A DNA stretch of 64,000 bases from Arion vulgaris (lineage: Eukaryota; Mollusca; Gastropoda; Stylommatophora; Arionidae). The notes beneath the pieces are model-generated. The model searched no databases. It saw only the letters and a program-made list of their open reading frames with translations, and had not been told where the DNA came from. The stretch spans positions 55,626,498 to 55,690,497 of the forward strand of contig CM036764.1 of assembly GCA_020796225.1 (NCBI GenBank), in the 5' to 3' direction. The position numbers and the translations under genes are program-made. Positions 54,130 to 63,147 of this stretch are shown here, piece by piece. Positions within the stretch are counted from its first letter, which is position 1. Every line of letters starts with the position of its first letter.

Positions 54130-55262
54130 CCTATGTCTCCTAGAGATGAAGCTATGTCTCTCTAGGGATGAAGCTATGTCTCTCTAGGGATGAAGCTATG
54201 TCTCTCTAGGGATGAAGCTATGTCTCTCTAGGGACAAAGCTATGTCTCCCTATGGACAAAGCTATGTCTCTCTAGGGATGAAGCTATGTCTCTCTAGGGA
54301 TGAAGCTATGTCTCTCTAGGGGCGAAGCTATGTCTCTCTAGGGATGAAGCTATGTCTCTCTAGGGATCAAGCTATGTCTCTCTAGGGATGAAGCTGTCTC
54401 TCTAGGGACAAAGCTATGTCTCCCTATGGACGAAGCTATGTCTCCCTAGGGACAAAGCTATGTCTCTCTAGGGATGAAGCTATGTCTCTCTAGGGATGAA
54501 GCTATGTCTCTCTAGGGATGAAGCTATGTCTCCCTAGGGACAAAGCTATGTCTCTCTAGGGATGAAGCTATGTCTCTCTAGGGATGAAGCTATGTCTCTC
54601 TAGGGATGAAGCTATGTCTCTCTAGGGATGAAGCTATGTCTCCCTAGGGATGAAGCTATGTCTCCCCAGGGATGAAGCTATGTCTCCTAAAAAAGTAAAG
54701 GAACCCTTTCATACCCCTTGGTGTATAGGTCAATACAGTGTTAGGCCTGTATTTTTCATTGACCGTCGGCACACGATGGATGATGTGGTCAGCATCACGC
54801 CGGCCGCCTTTACTTTCCCAGAGCATGTCTGGTACCCAGTTGAGGCTGGGTCGACCTGAGAGCCGTCGTGGTTGGGAAAAATTTCACGCGCATTGCAGGA
54901 GCTGAACCCAGACCACCAGTCTTGCGAAGCGAGTTCACTAACAACTATGCTACAATGAAGCTATGTCTCCTTAGGACGAAGCTATGCTCCCTAGGGATGA
55001 AGCTATGTCTCCTAGGATGAAGCTATGTCCCCTAGGATGAAGCTATGTCTCCTAGGACGAAGCTATGTCTCCCTAGGGACGAAGCTATGTCTCCCTAGGG
55101 ATGAAGCTATGTCTCCCTAGGGACGAAGCTATGTCTCCCTAGGGATGAAGCTATGTCTCCCTAGAGATGAAGCTATGTCTCCCTAGGATGAAGCTATGTC
55201 TCCCTAGGGATGAAGCTATGTCTCCCTAGGGACGAAGCTATGTCTCTTTAGGGACGAAGCGT
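54130..55262. repeat. 22-bp minisatellite, about 40 copies, split by a SINE
   Basis: The unit is GATGAAGCTATGTCTCTCTA then GG, with GACAAAG, GACGAAG and CCCTA variants. The left block (54130-54690) is mostly TCTCTCTAGG and the right block (54956-55262) mostly TCTCCCTAGG, so the two sides have homogenised separately around the SINE. Confidence 0.95.
54691..54955 (-). mobile_element. SINE-5 inserted in the 22-bp array
   Basis: The minus strand starts GTAGCATAGTTGTTAGTGAA (A-box region), CTGGTGGTCTGGGTTCAGCT (B-box region GGTTCAGCTCC), then GCGGCCGGCGTGATGCTGAC, CATCGTGTGCCGACGGTCAA and AATACAGGCCTAACACTG. The flanks are the array unit itself (ATGAAGCTATGTCTCCT on each side), so a TSD is compatible but cannot be proven. 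The 69-aa frame at 54650-54859 is spurious. Confidence 0.75.
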
Positions 55263-55689
55263 GAAGAAAAGGTAGCTCCTCGTTATGCAGGTCTTCCATG
55301 ATGTCTTTGTTTTTTTCTCATAAACACACACACACACATATATATACATAAAACGTCTTGTATTGACGACGCTGAAAATGTCGGCATGACATAATGAGAA
55401 TTATAATGATGTTTTCTCTGTATCTATTTGTTCAAGTTTAATCTAATTTCAAGATTTAATTTCCACACACGATCTGCTGAACATATTGAATGGATTGAGT
55501 ATATGCACCTGTCATTCAACGTGGATCGCCATATACCGTTAGTTAATTAACTCCACAGGGAAACCAGGAATCTGTAATATTGCACATGTTAGATGCCACG
55601 TGTTAGTACAAGTTACTTGTCTTTGTTTGACATTACATTTTCGGTATCATATTCATTCTCTTTGTGTTCTCTGTCTGTTGTTTGTATGT
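55263..55689. other. Unassigned segment with a (CA)n run
   Basis: (CA)n/(TA)n at 55323-55350. Otherwise no feature recognised. Confidence 0.45.
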
Positions 55690-56090
55690 GTCTCAGTGAT
55701 GGCTGATCTGTGATACTGTTGTTTGTTTGTGTCTTAGTGATGGCTGATCTATGATACTGTTGTTTGTTTGTGTCTTAGTGATGGCTGATCTATGATACTG
55801 TTGTTTGTTTGTGTCTTAGTGATGGCTGATCTATGATACTGTTGTTTGTTTGTGTCTTAGTGATGGCTGATCTGTAATACTGTTGTTTGTTTGTGTCTTA
55901 GTGATGGCTGATCTATGATACTGTTGTTTGTTTGTGTCTTAGTGATGGCTGATCTATGATACTGTTGTTTGTTTGTGTCTCAGTGATGGCTGATCTGTAA
56001 TACTGTTGTTTGTTTGTGTCTTAGTGATGGCTGATCTATGATACTATTGTTTGTATGTGTCTTAGTGATGGCTGATCTATGATACTGGTG
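55690..56090. repeat. 41-bp array, about 10 copies
   Basis: The unit is GTTGTTTGTTTGTGTCTTAG, TGATGGCTGATCTATGATAC, T. Confidence 0.95.
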
Positions 56091-56105
56091 TGATACTGTT
56101 GTGCT

Positions 56106-57425
56106 CTAGTAGCTGTCTTTATTCTAGTTGTCTGGCTCTATGAGTTAGCTGTCTTTGTTCTAGTTGTCTGGCTCTATGGTTAGCTGTCTTTGTCTAGTTG
56201 TCTGTCTATGAGTTAGCTGTCTTTGTTCTAGTTGTCTGCTCATGAGTTAGCTGTCTTGTTCTAGTTGTCTGGTTATGAGTTAGCTGATTTGTTCTAGTTG
56301 TCTGGCTCATGAGTTAGCTGTATTTGTTCTAGTTGTCTGGCTCATGAGTTAGCTGTCTTTGTTCTAGTTGTCTGGCTCATGAGTTAGCTGTATTTGTTCT
56401 AGTTGTCTGGCTCATGAGTTAGCTGTCTTTGTTCTAGTTGTCTGGTTCATGAGTTAGCTATATTTGTTCTAGTTGTCTGGCTCATGAGTTAGCTGTCTTT
56501 GTTCTAGTTGTCTGGCTCATGAGTTAGCTGTATTTGTTCTAGTTGTCTGGCTCATGAGTTAGCTGTCTTTGTTCTAGTTGTCTGGCTCATGACTTAGTTG
56601 TCTTTGTTCTAGTTGTCTGGCTCATGAGTTAGATGTCTTTGTTCTAGTTGTCTGGCTCATGAGTTAGCTGTCTTTGTTCTAGTTGTCTGGTTCATGAGTT
56701 AGCTGTCTTTGTTCTAGTTGTCTGGCTCATGAGTTAGCTGTCTTTGTTCTAGTTGTCTGGTTCATGAGTTAGCTGTATTTGTTCTAGTTGTCTGGCTCAT
56801 GAGTTAGCTGTCTTTGTTCTAGTTGTCTGGCTCATGAGTTAGCTGTCTTTGTTCTAGTTGTCTGGCTCATGAGTTAGCTGTCTTTGTTCTAGTTGTCTGG
56901 CTCATGAGTTAGCTGTCTTTGTTCTAGTTGTCTGGTTCATGAGTTAGCTGTATTTGTTCTAGTTGTCTGGCTCATGAGTTAGCTGTCTTTGTTCTAGTTG
57001 TCTGGCTCATGAGTTAGCTGTATTTGTTCTAGTTGTCTGGCTCATGAGTTAGCTGTCTTTGTTCTAGTTGTCTGGCTCATGAGTTAGCTGTCTTTGTTCT
57101 AATTGTCTGGCTCATGAGTTATCTGTCTTTGTTCTAGTTGTCTGGCTCATGACTTAGTTGTCTTTGTTCTAGTTGTCTGGCTCATGAGTTAGCTGTCTTT
57201 GTTCTAGTTGTCTGGCTCATGACTTAGTTGTCTTTGTTCTAGTTGTCTGGCTCATGACTTAGTTGTCTTTGTTCTAGTTGTCTGGCTCATGACTTAGTTG
57301 TCTTTGTTCTAGTTGTCTGGCTCATGACTTAGTTGTCTTTGTTCTAGTTGTCTTTGTTCTAGTTGTCTTTGTTCTAGTTGTCTGGCTCATGACTTAGTTG
57401 TCTGACTCATGACTTAGTTGTCTGA
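56106..57425. repeat. 35-bp minisatellite, about 38 copies
   Basis: The unit is CTGGCTCATGAGTTAGCTGT then CTTTGTTCTAGTTGT. Units with TATTTG and TCTTTG often alternate (70-bp dimers) in 56310-57060. The right end is dominated by a GACTTAGTTG variant and collapses to shorter units after 57340. Confidence 0.95.
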
Positions 57426-57467
57426 CTCGTGACTTGATAAGATTGTTCAGGCAAATTGAAAATACAT

Positions 57468-57712
57468 TTCTTCTTCAAACTCTCCATATCGACAACTTGT
57501 TAAATCACTCTTTGTTATTTGTATGTGATCTGAGCCTAAGAGCGATGGTACGTTGTGCCAGTTATGCGCCTACAAGTAGGCCAGCACATCCGATTTCTGC
57601 GACGCGTTTTATTTACTAGGGTAGCTTCCATAGGCCCCTATCTCAGTCGCCTCTTACGACATGCCTTGTACGTAACAGTGGTACTATTCTTTGCTCCCCT
57701 TGTGGAGTGTTC
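57468..57712 (+). mobile_element. Family A tail repeat
   Basis: TTCTTCTTCAAACTCTCCAT, CAACTTGTTAAATCACTCTT, GTGATCTGAGCCTAAGAGCG, GCGCCTACAAGTAGGCCAGC, CGATTTCTGCGACGCGTTTT, CTCTTACGACATGCCTTGTA. The best-preserved forward copy. Confidence 0.87.
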
Positions 57713-57754
57713 GATGAAGAAGACTCCCAGGTCGACACAAACTTAATTGGGTAA

Positions 57755-58230
57755 TAAATGTGACCGGCGTGATGTTGACCATATCACCCATCGTGTGCCG
57801 GCGTGATGTTGACCATATCACCCATCGTGTGCCGGCGTGATGTTGACCATATCACCCATCGTGTGCCGGCGTGATGTTGACCATATCACCCATCGTGTGC
57901 CGGCGTGATGTTGACCATACCTGACCATATCACCCATCGTGTGCCGATGATGTTGACATATCACCCATCGTGTGCCGATGTGATGTTGACCATACCTTGA
58001 CCATATCACCCATCGTGTGCCGGCGTGATGTTGACCATATCACCCATCGTGTGCCGATGTGATGTTGACCATACCTTGACCATATCACCCATCGTGTGCC
58101 GATGTGATGTTGACCATATCTTGACCATATCACCCATCGTGTACCGTTGTGATGTTGACCATATCATCCACCGTGTGCCGATGGTCAATGAACAATACGG
58201 GCCTAACTGTGTATTACCTTACATGTCACG
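57755..58230 (+). mobile_element. SINE-5 segment expanded into a 32-bp array
   Basis: The flanks GTGACCGGCGTGATGTTGAC and GATGGTCAATGAACAATACG then GGCCTAAC are SINE-5 sequence. Between them (57765-58185) a unit GCCGGCGTGATGTTGACCAT then ATCACCCATCGT is repeated about 12 times, some copies with an extra ACCTTGACC. The ORFs that cycle this unit are artefacts. Confidence 0.82.
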
Positions 58231-58376
58231 TGGTATAACAAGGATTCATGTAGTTACGGGCTTTCTTTACAAACACATTATAGTTTTACATCACCATCAT
58301 GTGCCGTGCCGGCTGGCGTAGGCGATCATGGATCTCCACAAATCTATGTATCTGATGTTTGCTATCATCTCAGATG

Positions 58377-58510
58377 TTGACGCTCGCTGGTTGAAACCGA
58401 ACACGCCGCCGAAGGATAAGCCACCTGAGCTGCAATAGATACTGAAGGCCGTGCACGTACATCCGTTCTTGGTGTTTGGCTGCTTATATATCACAATTGA
58501 ATGATAAAAG
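58377..58510 (+). repeat. Element D, copy 3
   Basis: CGCTGGTTGAAACCGAACAC, GCCGAAGGATAAGCCACCTG, TATATATCACAATTGAATGA, AAGAACGATCGCGAGAGAG. Holds the uninterrupted version of the SINE-2 insertion site of 24447-24676. Confidence 0.75.
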
Positions 58511-58539
58511 CAGTCTAAGAACGATCGCGAGAGAGAGAG

Positions 58540-58875
58540 AGAGAGATGTTGACGCTCTTCCGTGCCATGAAGTCAAGCTATCAACTTTCTCTCTCTGTCT
58601 TCCTCTGTCTCGTCTCCCCTCGACTTTACCGGTTGTTACAGTGTGTTCTTAACCTCTCTTCCTCATCACACGCCCGAAAAATGATGACTAACACTTTCTT
58701 ATACTGATGATAATCCTTATCTGTGTCTTGATCTCATTCATCACCTCAACATTAGTCATTTTAGCAGTCCATGGGATTCTCATCATTCTTCTGTAAAACC
58801 ACATCTCTATGGCAGTCAGAGATTTTTCAATCTGTATGTTTATTGTCCATGACTGGTATCTGTATGTCAGTACTG
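58540..58875 (-). pseudogene. LINE C-terminal remnant, subfamily 2
   Basis: Minus-strand pieces: EMWFYRRMMRIPWTAKMTNV, EVMNEIKT, FFGRVMRKRG, GKVEGRRDE-like and DSLTSWHGRAS. Upstream it also has VLTYRYQSWTIN-like. Same family as 53385-53715, inverted. Confidence 0.75.
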
Positions 58876-58880
58876 GCTCT

Positions 58881-58985
58881 ACATAACACTACATAACACT
58901 ACATAACACTACATAACACTACATAAACACTAACACTACAACACTACATAACACTCTCACTCTAAAATAACACATACAACAACAT
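58881..58985. repeat. 10-bp array (ACATAACACT)
   Basis: Five perfect units, then degenerate ones. Confidence 0.92.
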
Positions 58986-58989
58986 AATA

Positions 58990-59075
58990 CATAATAAAAT
59001 ATTCACAAAAACAAACGTATCGACCACAAAGGCTTCATCGGGGTACAATAATACACTGGTAACTAACACTGAACG
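58990..59075 (-). mobile_element. Penelope-like tail remnant (hammerhead-like)
   Basis: The minus strand reads TTGTACCCCGATGAAGCCTT, TGTGGTCGATACGTTTG, then TTTTTGTGAATATTTTAT. CGATGA-AGCC...GGTCGATAC is close to a hammerhead core with stem II GCC/GGT but has substitutions in both conserved boxes. A different subfamily from the copies at 43805 and 45005. Confidence 0.45.
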
Positions 59076-59444
59076 TACTGGAAAACGTCGGTATCAATTG
59101 TAATCATATGGTAACTTAACGATCAATTTGATTATTAGATGAGGATTGCCCATTTGTGCGTCATGCGTCAGTGACACACTTCCAGAGCGTTGGATTACTG
59201 CGGTGTATATTCTGTGAGTTTGTCAGATCAATATTGACAGAAGGAAATATTGGAGGGACTTGAATTGTTAATGGAGCGGTGAGTAATGTGTAGACTTTGC
59301 CACTGCTACTGACAATCGTAGATACGCATAGTCGTTACCAGCACTACCAACGGTAGTTAAGGGTTTTGTAAATAGCAGAGAAATTTTTCGCATTTTTGTT
59401 CGAATAGTTACATTTTGCGTTGTTGAGGATGATTGAAATAAGAC

Positions 59445-59445
<1 letters not shown>
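59076..59445. other. Unassigned segment
   Basis: No repeat or gene recognised. Confidence 0.4.
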
Positions 59446-59490
<45 letters not shown>

Positions 59491-59960
59491 CCATCATCAT
59501 TGTACTTCAGTGAGTAACCATGTGTGTTCCGATCTCTTTCTTACACAGGTAGATCTCAGCTGCAGTACACGAACTCTGTAGCACCGGCGAGGGTCCCCGA
59601 TGTCATTTTAGAAGATGGAAAAAATATTTTGGTCGGAATTTTATTTAATCTTTTCAAGAATGTTGTCCGGGCAGCGGCTTTCCAGCCTGTTCTTTTCGAT
59701 TTTAAGCTGCCAATGATTCTTTTACTATCTCAACTTGAATGCGGACACGACCTTTTTAACGACCGTCTCAAATAGGACTAGGAACTCAATCTCATCTACA
59801 CTAAGATCAGGGATCTCTGAAAAAATACACCAATGGCTCCACGATTGAGTGAACAGAATACATCAATGGCTCGACGATTGAGTGAACCGAAGACCTCTAG
59901 AACGAGAAGCGAGCACCTAGCCTCTGCGTCACAGAGACTCACAAAGACGGCAATGTTGTG
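59446..59960 (-). mobile_element. tRNA-derived SINE-3, longest copy
   Basis: On the minus strand: GTCTCTGTGACGCAGAGGCT head (A-box region), TCTTCGGTTCACTCAATCGT (B-box region, with a partial duplicate after it), CAGAGATCCCTGATCTTAGT, GAGTTCCTAGTCCTATTTGA, GGCTGGAAAGCCGCTGCCCG, ACCCTCGCCGGTGCTACAGA, GAGATCGGAACACACATGGT, then (TCAA)n at 59446-59488. The 83-aa and 61-aa frames inside are not genes. Confidence 0.82.
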
Positions 59961-60145
59961 TGTTGTCTGTTCCATCATCATTCAATAGCATGCCATGAAC
60001 ACAGCGTTGCCGCCACCCTAGCAGTCCTTCACAATTTATCTATTTCATAGTACAGACCTCCCACCTCTGCAACTGTCATGCTTACATCATCAGTTACATC
60101 CTGAATACATCTCCGTGGTTTCATTTTCCCTGTTTTTTTGTGATG

Positions 60146-60404
60146 CATTCTTCCATAATAATCTTCTCTATGCTGATCTCTGTGACGAAGTGGTTAAGAC
60201 GTGTGCCTGATGTTCTCATAATCTTCTCTATGCTGATCTCTGTGACGAAGTGGTTAAGACGTGTGCCTGATGTTCTCATAATCTTCTCTATGCTGATCTC
60301 TGTGACGAAGTGGTTAAGACGTGTGCCTGATGTTCTCATAATCTTCTCTATGCTGATCTCTGTGACGAAGTGGTTAAGACGTGTGCCTGATGTTCTCAAG
60401 GTTG
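60146..60404 (+). repeat. 60-bp array carrying the SINE-4 A-box region, 4 copies
   Basis: The unit is ATAATCTTCTCTATGCTGAT, CTCTGTGACGAAGTGGTTAA, GACGTGTGCCTGATGTTCTC. GTGACGAAGTGGTTAAGACG is the tRNA-like 5' part of SINE-4, so four A-box regions precede a single B box. Confidence 0.93.
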
Positions 60405-60585
60405 TGGGTTCCAATCCAGACCGAGTACATTTTTTTCATGAAATCACTAGGATTGTTGCTGGAGCTACGGAGTTTGTCCCATGTGATATACTCTCAACAG
60501 ATGTCGTGTTATTTCTGCCGACAGGGTCGGAGCCATACGGGAGAAATCGGAGGTAATGAGCTCAATCCTTGAACTTTAAACCAAT
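60341..60585 (+). mobile_element. tRNA-derived SINE-4, forward copy
   Basis: Last head unit, then AAGGTTGTGGGTTCCAATCC (B box GGTTCCAATCC), TAGGATTGTTGCTGGAGCTA, CCGACAGGGTCGGAGCCATA and GGAGGTAATGAGCTCAATCC. Reference copy for the family. Confidence 0.82.
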
Positions 60586-60589
60586 TTTT

Positions 60590-60980
60590 AGACTTCGTTT
60601 AGACACGATTGACAGTCAACTATACATCTGATGGACAGTTCTTCCTTTAGACACGGTTGACAGTCAACTATACATCTGATGGACAGTTCTTCGTTTAGAC
60701 ACGGTTGACAGTCAACTATACATCTGATGGATAGTTCTTCGTTTAGACACAGTTGATAGTCAACTATACATCTGATGGACAGTTCTTCGTTTAGACACGG
60801 TTGACAGTCAACTATACATCTGATGGACAGTTCTTCGTTTAGACACAGTTGACAGTCAACTATACATCTGATGGACAGTTCTTCGTTTAGACACAGTTGA
60901 TAGTCAACTATACATCTGATGGACAGTTCTTCGTTTAGACACAGTTGACAGTCAACTATACATCTGATGGACAGTTCTAG
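60590..60980. repeat. 48-bp array, about 8 copies
   Basis: The unit is GACACAGTTGACAGTCAACT, ATACATCTGATGGACAGTTC, TTCGTTTA. Each unit has the dyad GTTGACAGTCAAC. Confidence 0.95.
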
Positions 60981-61089
60981 TCAATGTCACGTGTATGTCA
61001 TGTTTTATCCACATGTGCCGTGAAGCGACATGGGAAGTTCCAATTTTGTATCCTGTGCCAAGTGTGTTGCATCAGTAGTTGTTAGTTTT

Positions 61090-62505
61090 TGATGTCGTAG
61101 GATATGTGATATTATCTATCCATCGGGTTCTTGGTCTTCCTCGGGCTCTCCGTCCGTCTTCTCTGTCCGGGCTGTCCGTCCGGGCTGTCCATCCGGGTTA
61201 CTGGTTGTAAGCGTGAACTGGTCATAGATCAGGTTTCATTCTCACTAGGTGACCGAACCACATACAAACCGCTGATATTTCTCCATAGTGTCCTGCATCA
61301 ACACCTTCTGTTTCTACCTGTCTGTACCTTTCTCTACCTGTCTCTAACTGTGTCTACCTGTGAATGTTACAAATACCAACATCAAAAGTGAAGCCGTGAC
61401 AACAGTAAAATCAACGACACACGAGAGGAAGATAAGATCGGATCGATGGAAGCCAAACATGACAAATTCTGCACGTACCAATCCTTATCTCGGATTTTGC
61501 TGGACAAAACAAACATTGTCGTCTGCGCAACAGACGAACGTTCCAAAGTTTGATATGTCGTAGGATATGTCGTAGGATATGTGATATTATCTATCCATCG
61601 GGTTCTTGGTCTTCCTCGGGCTCTCCGTCCGTCTTCTCTGTCCGGGCTGTCCGTCCGGGCTGTCCATCCGGGTTACTGGTTGTAAGCGTGAACTGGTCAT
61701 AGATCAGGTTTCATTCTCACTAGGTGACCGAACCACATACAAACCGCTGATATTTCTCCATAGTGTCCTGCATCAACACCTTCTGTTTCTACCTGTCTGT
61801 ACCTTTCTCTACCTGTCTCTAACTGTGTCTACCTGTGAATGTTACAAATACCAACATCAAAAGTGAAGCCGTGACAACAGTAAAATCAACGACACACGAG
61901 AGGAAGATAAGATCGGATCGATGGAAGCCAAACATGACAAATTCTGCACGTACCAATCCTTATCTCGGATTTTGCTGGACAAAACAAACATTGTCGTCTG
62001 CGCAACAGACGAACGTTCCAAAGTTTGATATGTCGTAGGATATGTCGTAGGATATGTGATATTATCTATCCATCGGGTTCTTGGTCTTCCTCGGGCTCTC
62101 CGTCCGTCTTCTCTGTCCGGGCTGTCCGTCCGGGCTGTCCATCCGGGTTACTGGTTGTAAGCGTGAACTGGTCATAGATCAGGTTTCATTCTCACTAGGT
62201 GACCGAACCACATACAAACCGCTGATATTTCTCCATAGTGTCCTGCATCAACACCTTCTGTTTCTACCTGTCTGTACCTTTCTCTACCTGTCTCTAACTG
62301 TGTCTACCTGTGAATGTTACAAATACCAACATCAAAAGTGAAGCCGTGACAACAGTAAAATCAACGACACACGAGAGGAAGATAAGATCGGATCGATGGA
62401 AGCCAAACATGACAAATTCTGCACGTACCAATCCTTATCTCGGATTTTGCTGGACAAAACAAACATTGTCGTCTGCGCAACAGACGAACGTTCCAAAGTT
62501 TGTCA
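61090..62505. repeat. 475-bp tandem triplication
   Basis: Three units start GATGTCGTAGG/TATGTCGTAGG at about 61092, 61567 and 62042. They look identical over their length: the 86-aa and 67-aa plus frames repeat without change at 475-bp spacing. On the minus strand each unit contains DGRRARGRPRTRWIDNITY, a LINE C-terminal signature. So a LINE remnant was carried into a young segmental tandem. The plus frames (GLSVRLLCPGCPSGLSIR) are antisense to it and I do not call them genes. Confidence 0.93.
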
Positions 62506-62772
62506 AGCTTAGAGTACCATACACTTGATGAACGATGGCATCTGGCTAATGGCTGGGGGCAGACTTATAAGCTGAAACTCTCAGAGTCTTATCTCTCAAT
62601 GGTTTAGTAAATGTCGTATAGCAACTAAATCGTATTTATCAAGAAAACATAGTCATACTATCATTGACAACTAGCGGGGTTGCGGAGCCAGGCGATGTGG
62701 GCTCAATGAGGAAGGGTGTAAATTGGTACTTTTGATGGAACTGGTATGCGGTTATAACACTTTCTGATAATG
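62506..62772. other. Unassigned spacer
   Basis: No feature recognised. Confidence 0.4.
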
Positions 62773-63147
62773 TTAAACACATGTCAATATATGTTACACA
62801 TATGTCAATATTGGTTAAACAGCTGTCAATATAAGTTACACATATGTCATTATTGGTTAAACAGCTGTCAATATATGTTACACATATGTCAATATATGTT
62901 ACACATATGTCAATATATGTTACACATATGTCAATATATGTTACACATATGTCAATATATGTTACACATATGTCAATATATGTTACACATATGTCAATAT
63001 ATGTTTCACATATGTCAATATAGATTACACATATGTCAATATATGTTACACATATGTCAATATATGTTACACATATGTCAATATATGTTACATATAGTCA
63101 ATATATGTTACACATATGTCAATATATGTTACATATATGTCAATACA
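62773..63147. repeat. 21-bp array, about 18 copies
   Basis: The unit is ATATGTTACACATATGTCAA then T, with a GGTTAAACAGCTGTC variant at the left. Multiple of three, so its frame (MLHICQY) is open and runs by chance into the RT fragment that follows. Confidence 0.95.

Noticed and set aside
2700..55262. Could the many direct repeats be CRISPR arrays?
   Set aside because: The units are adjacent with no unique spacers, and the context is clearly animal transposon-rich DNA.
61131..62528. Identical 86-aa and 67-aa frames three times
   Set aside because: They are identical only because the 475-bp unit is triplicated, and the 86-aa frame is antisense to a LINE tail signature.
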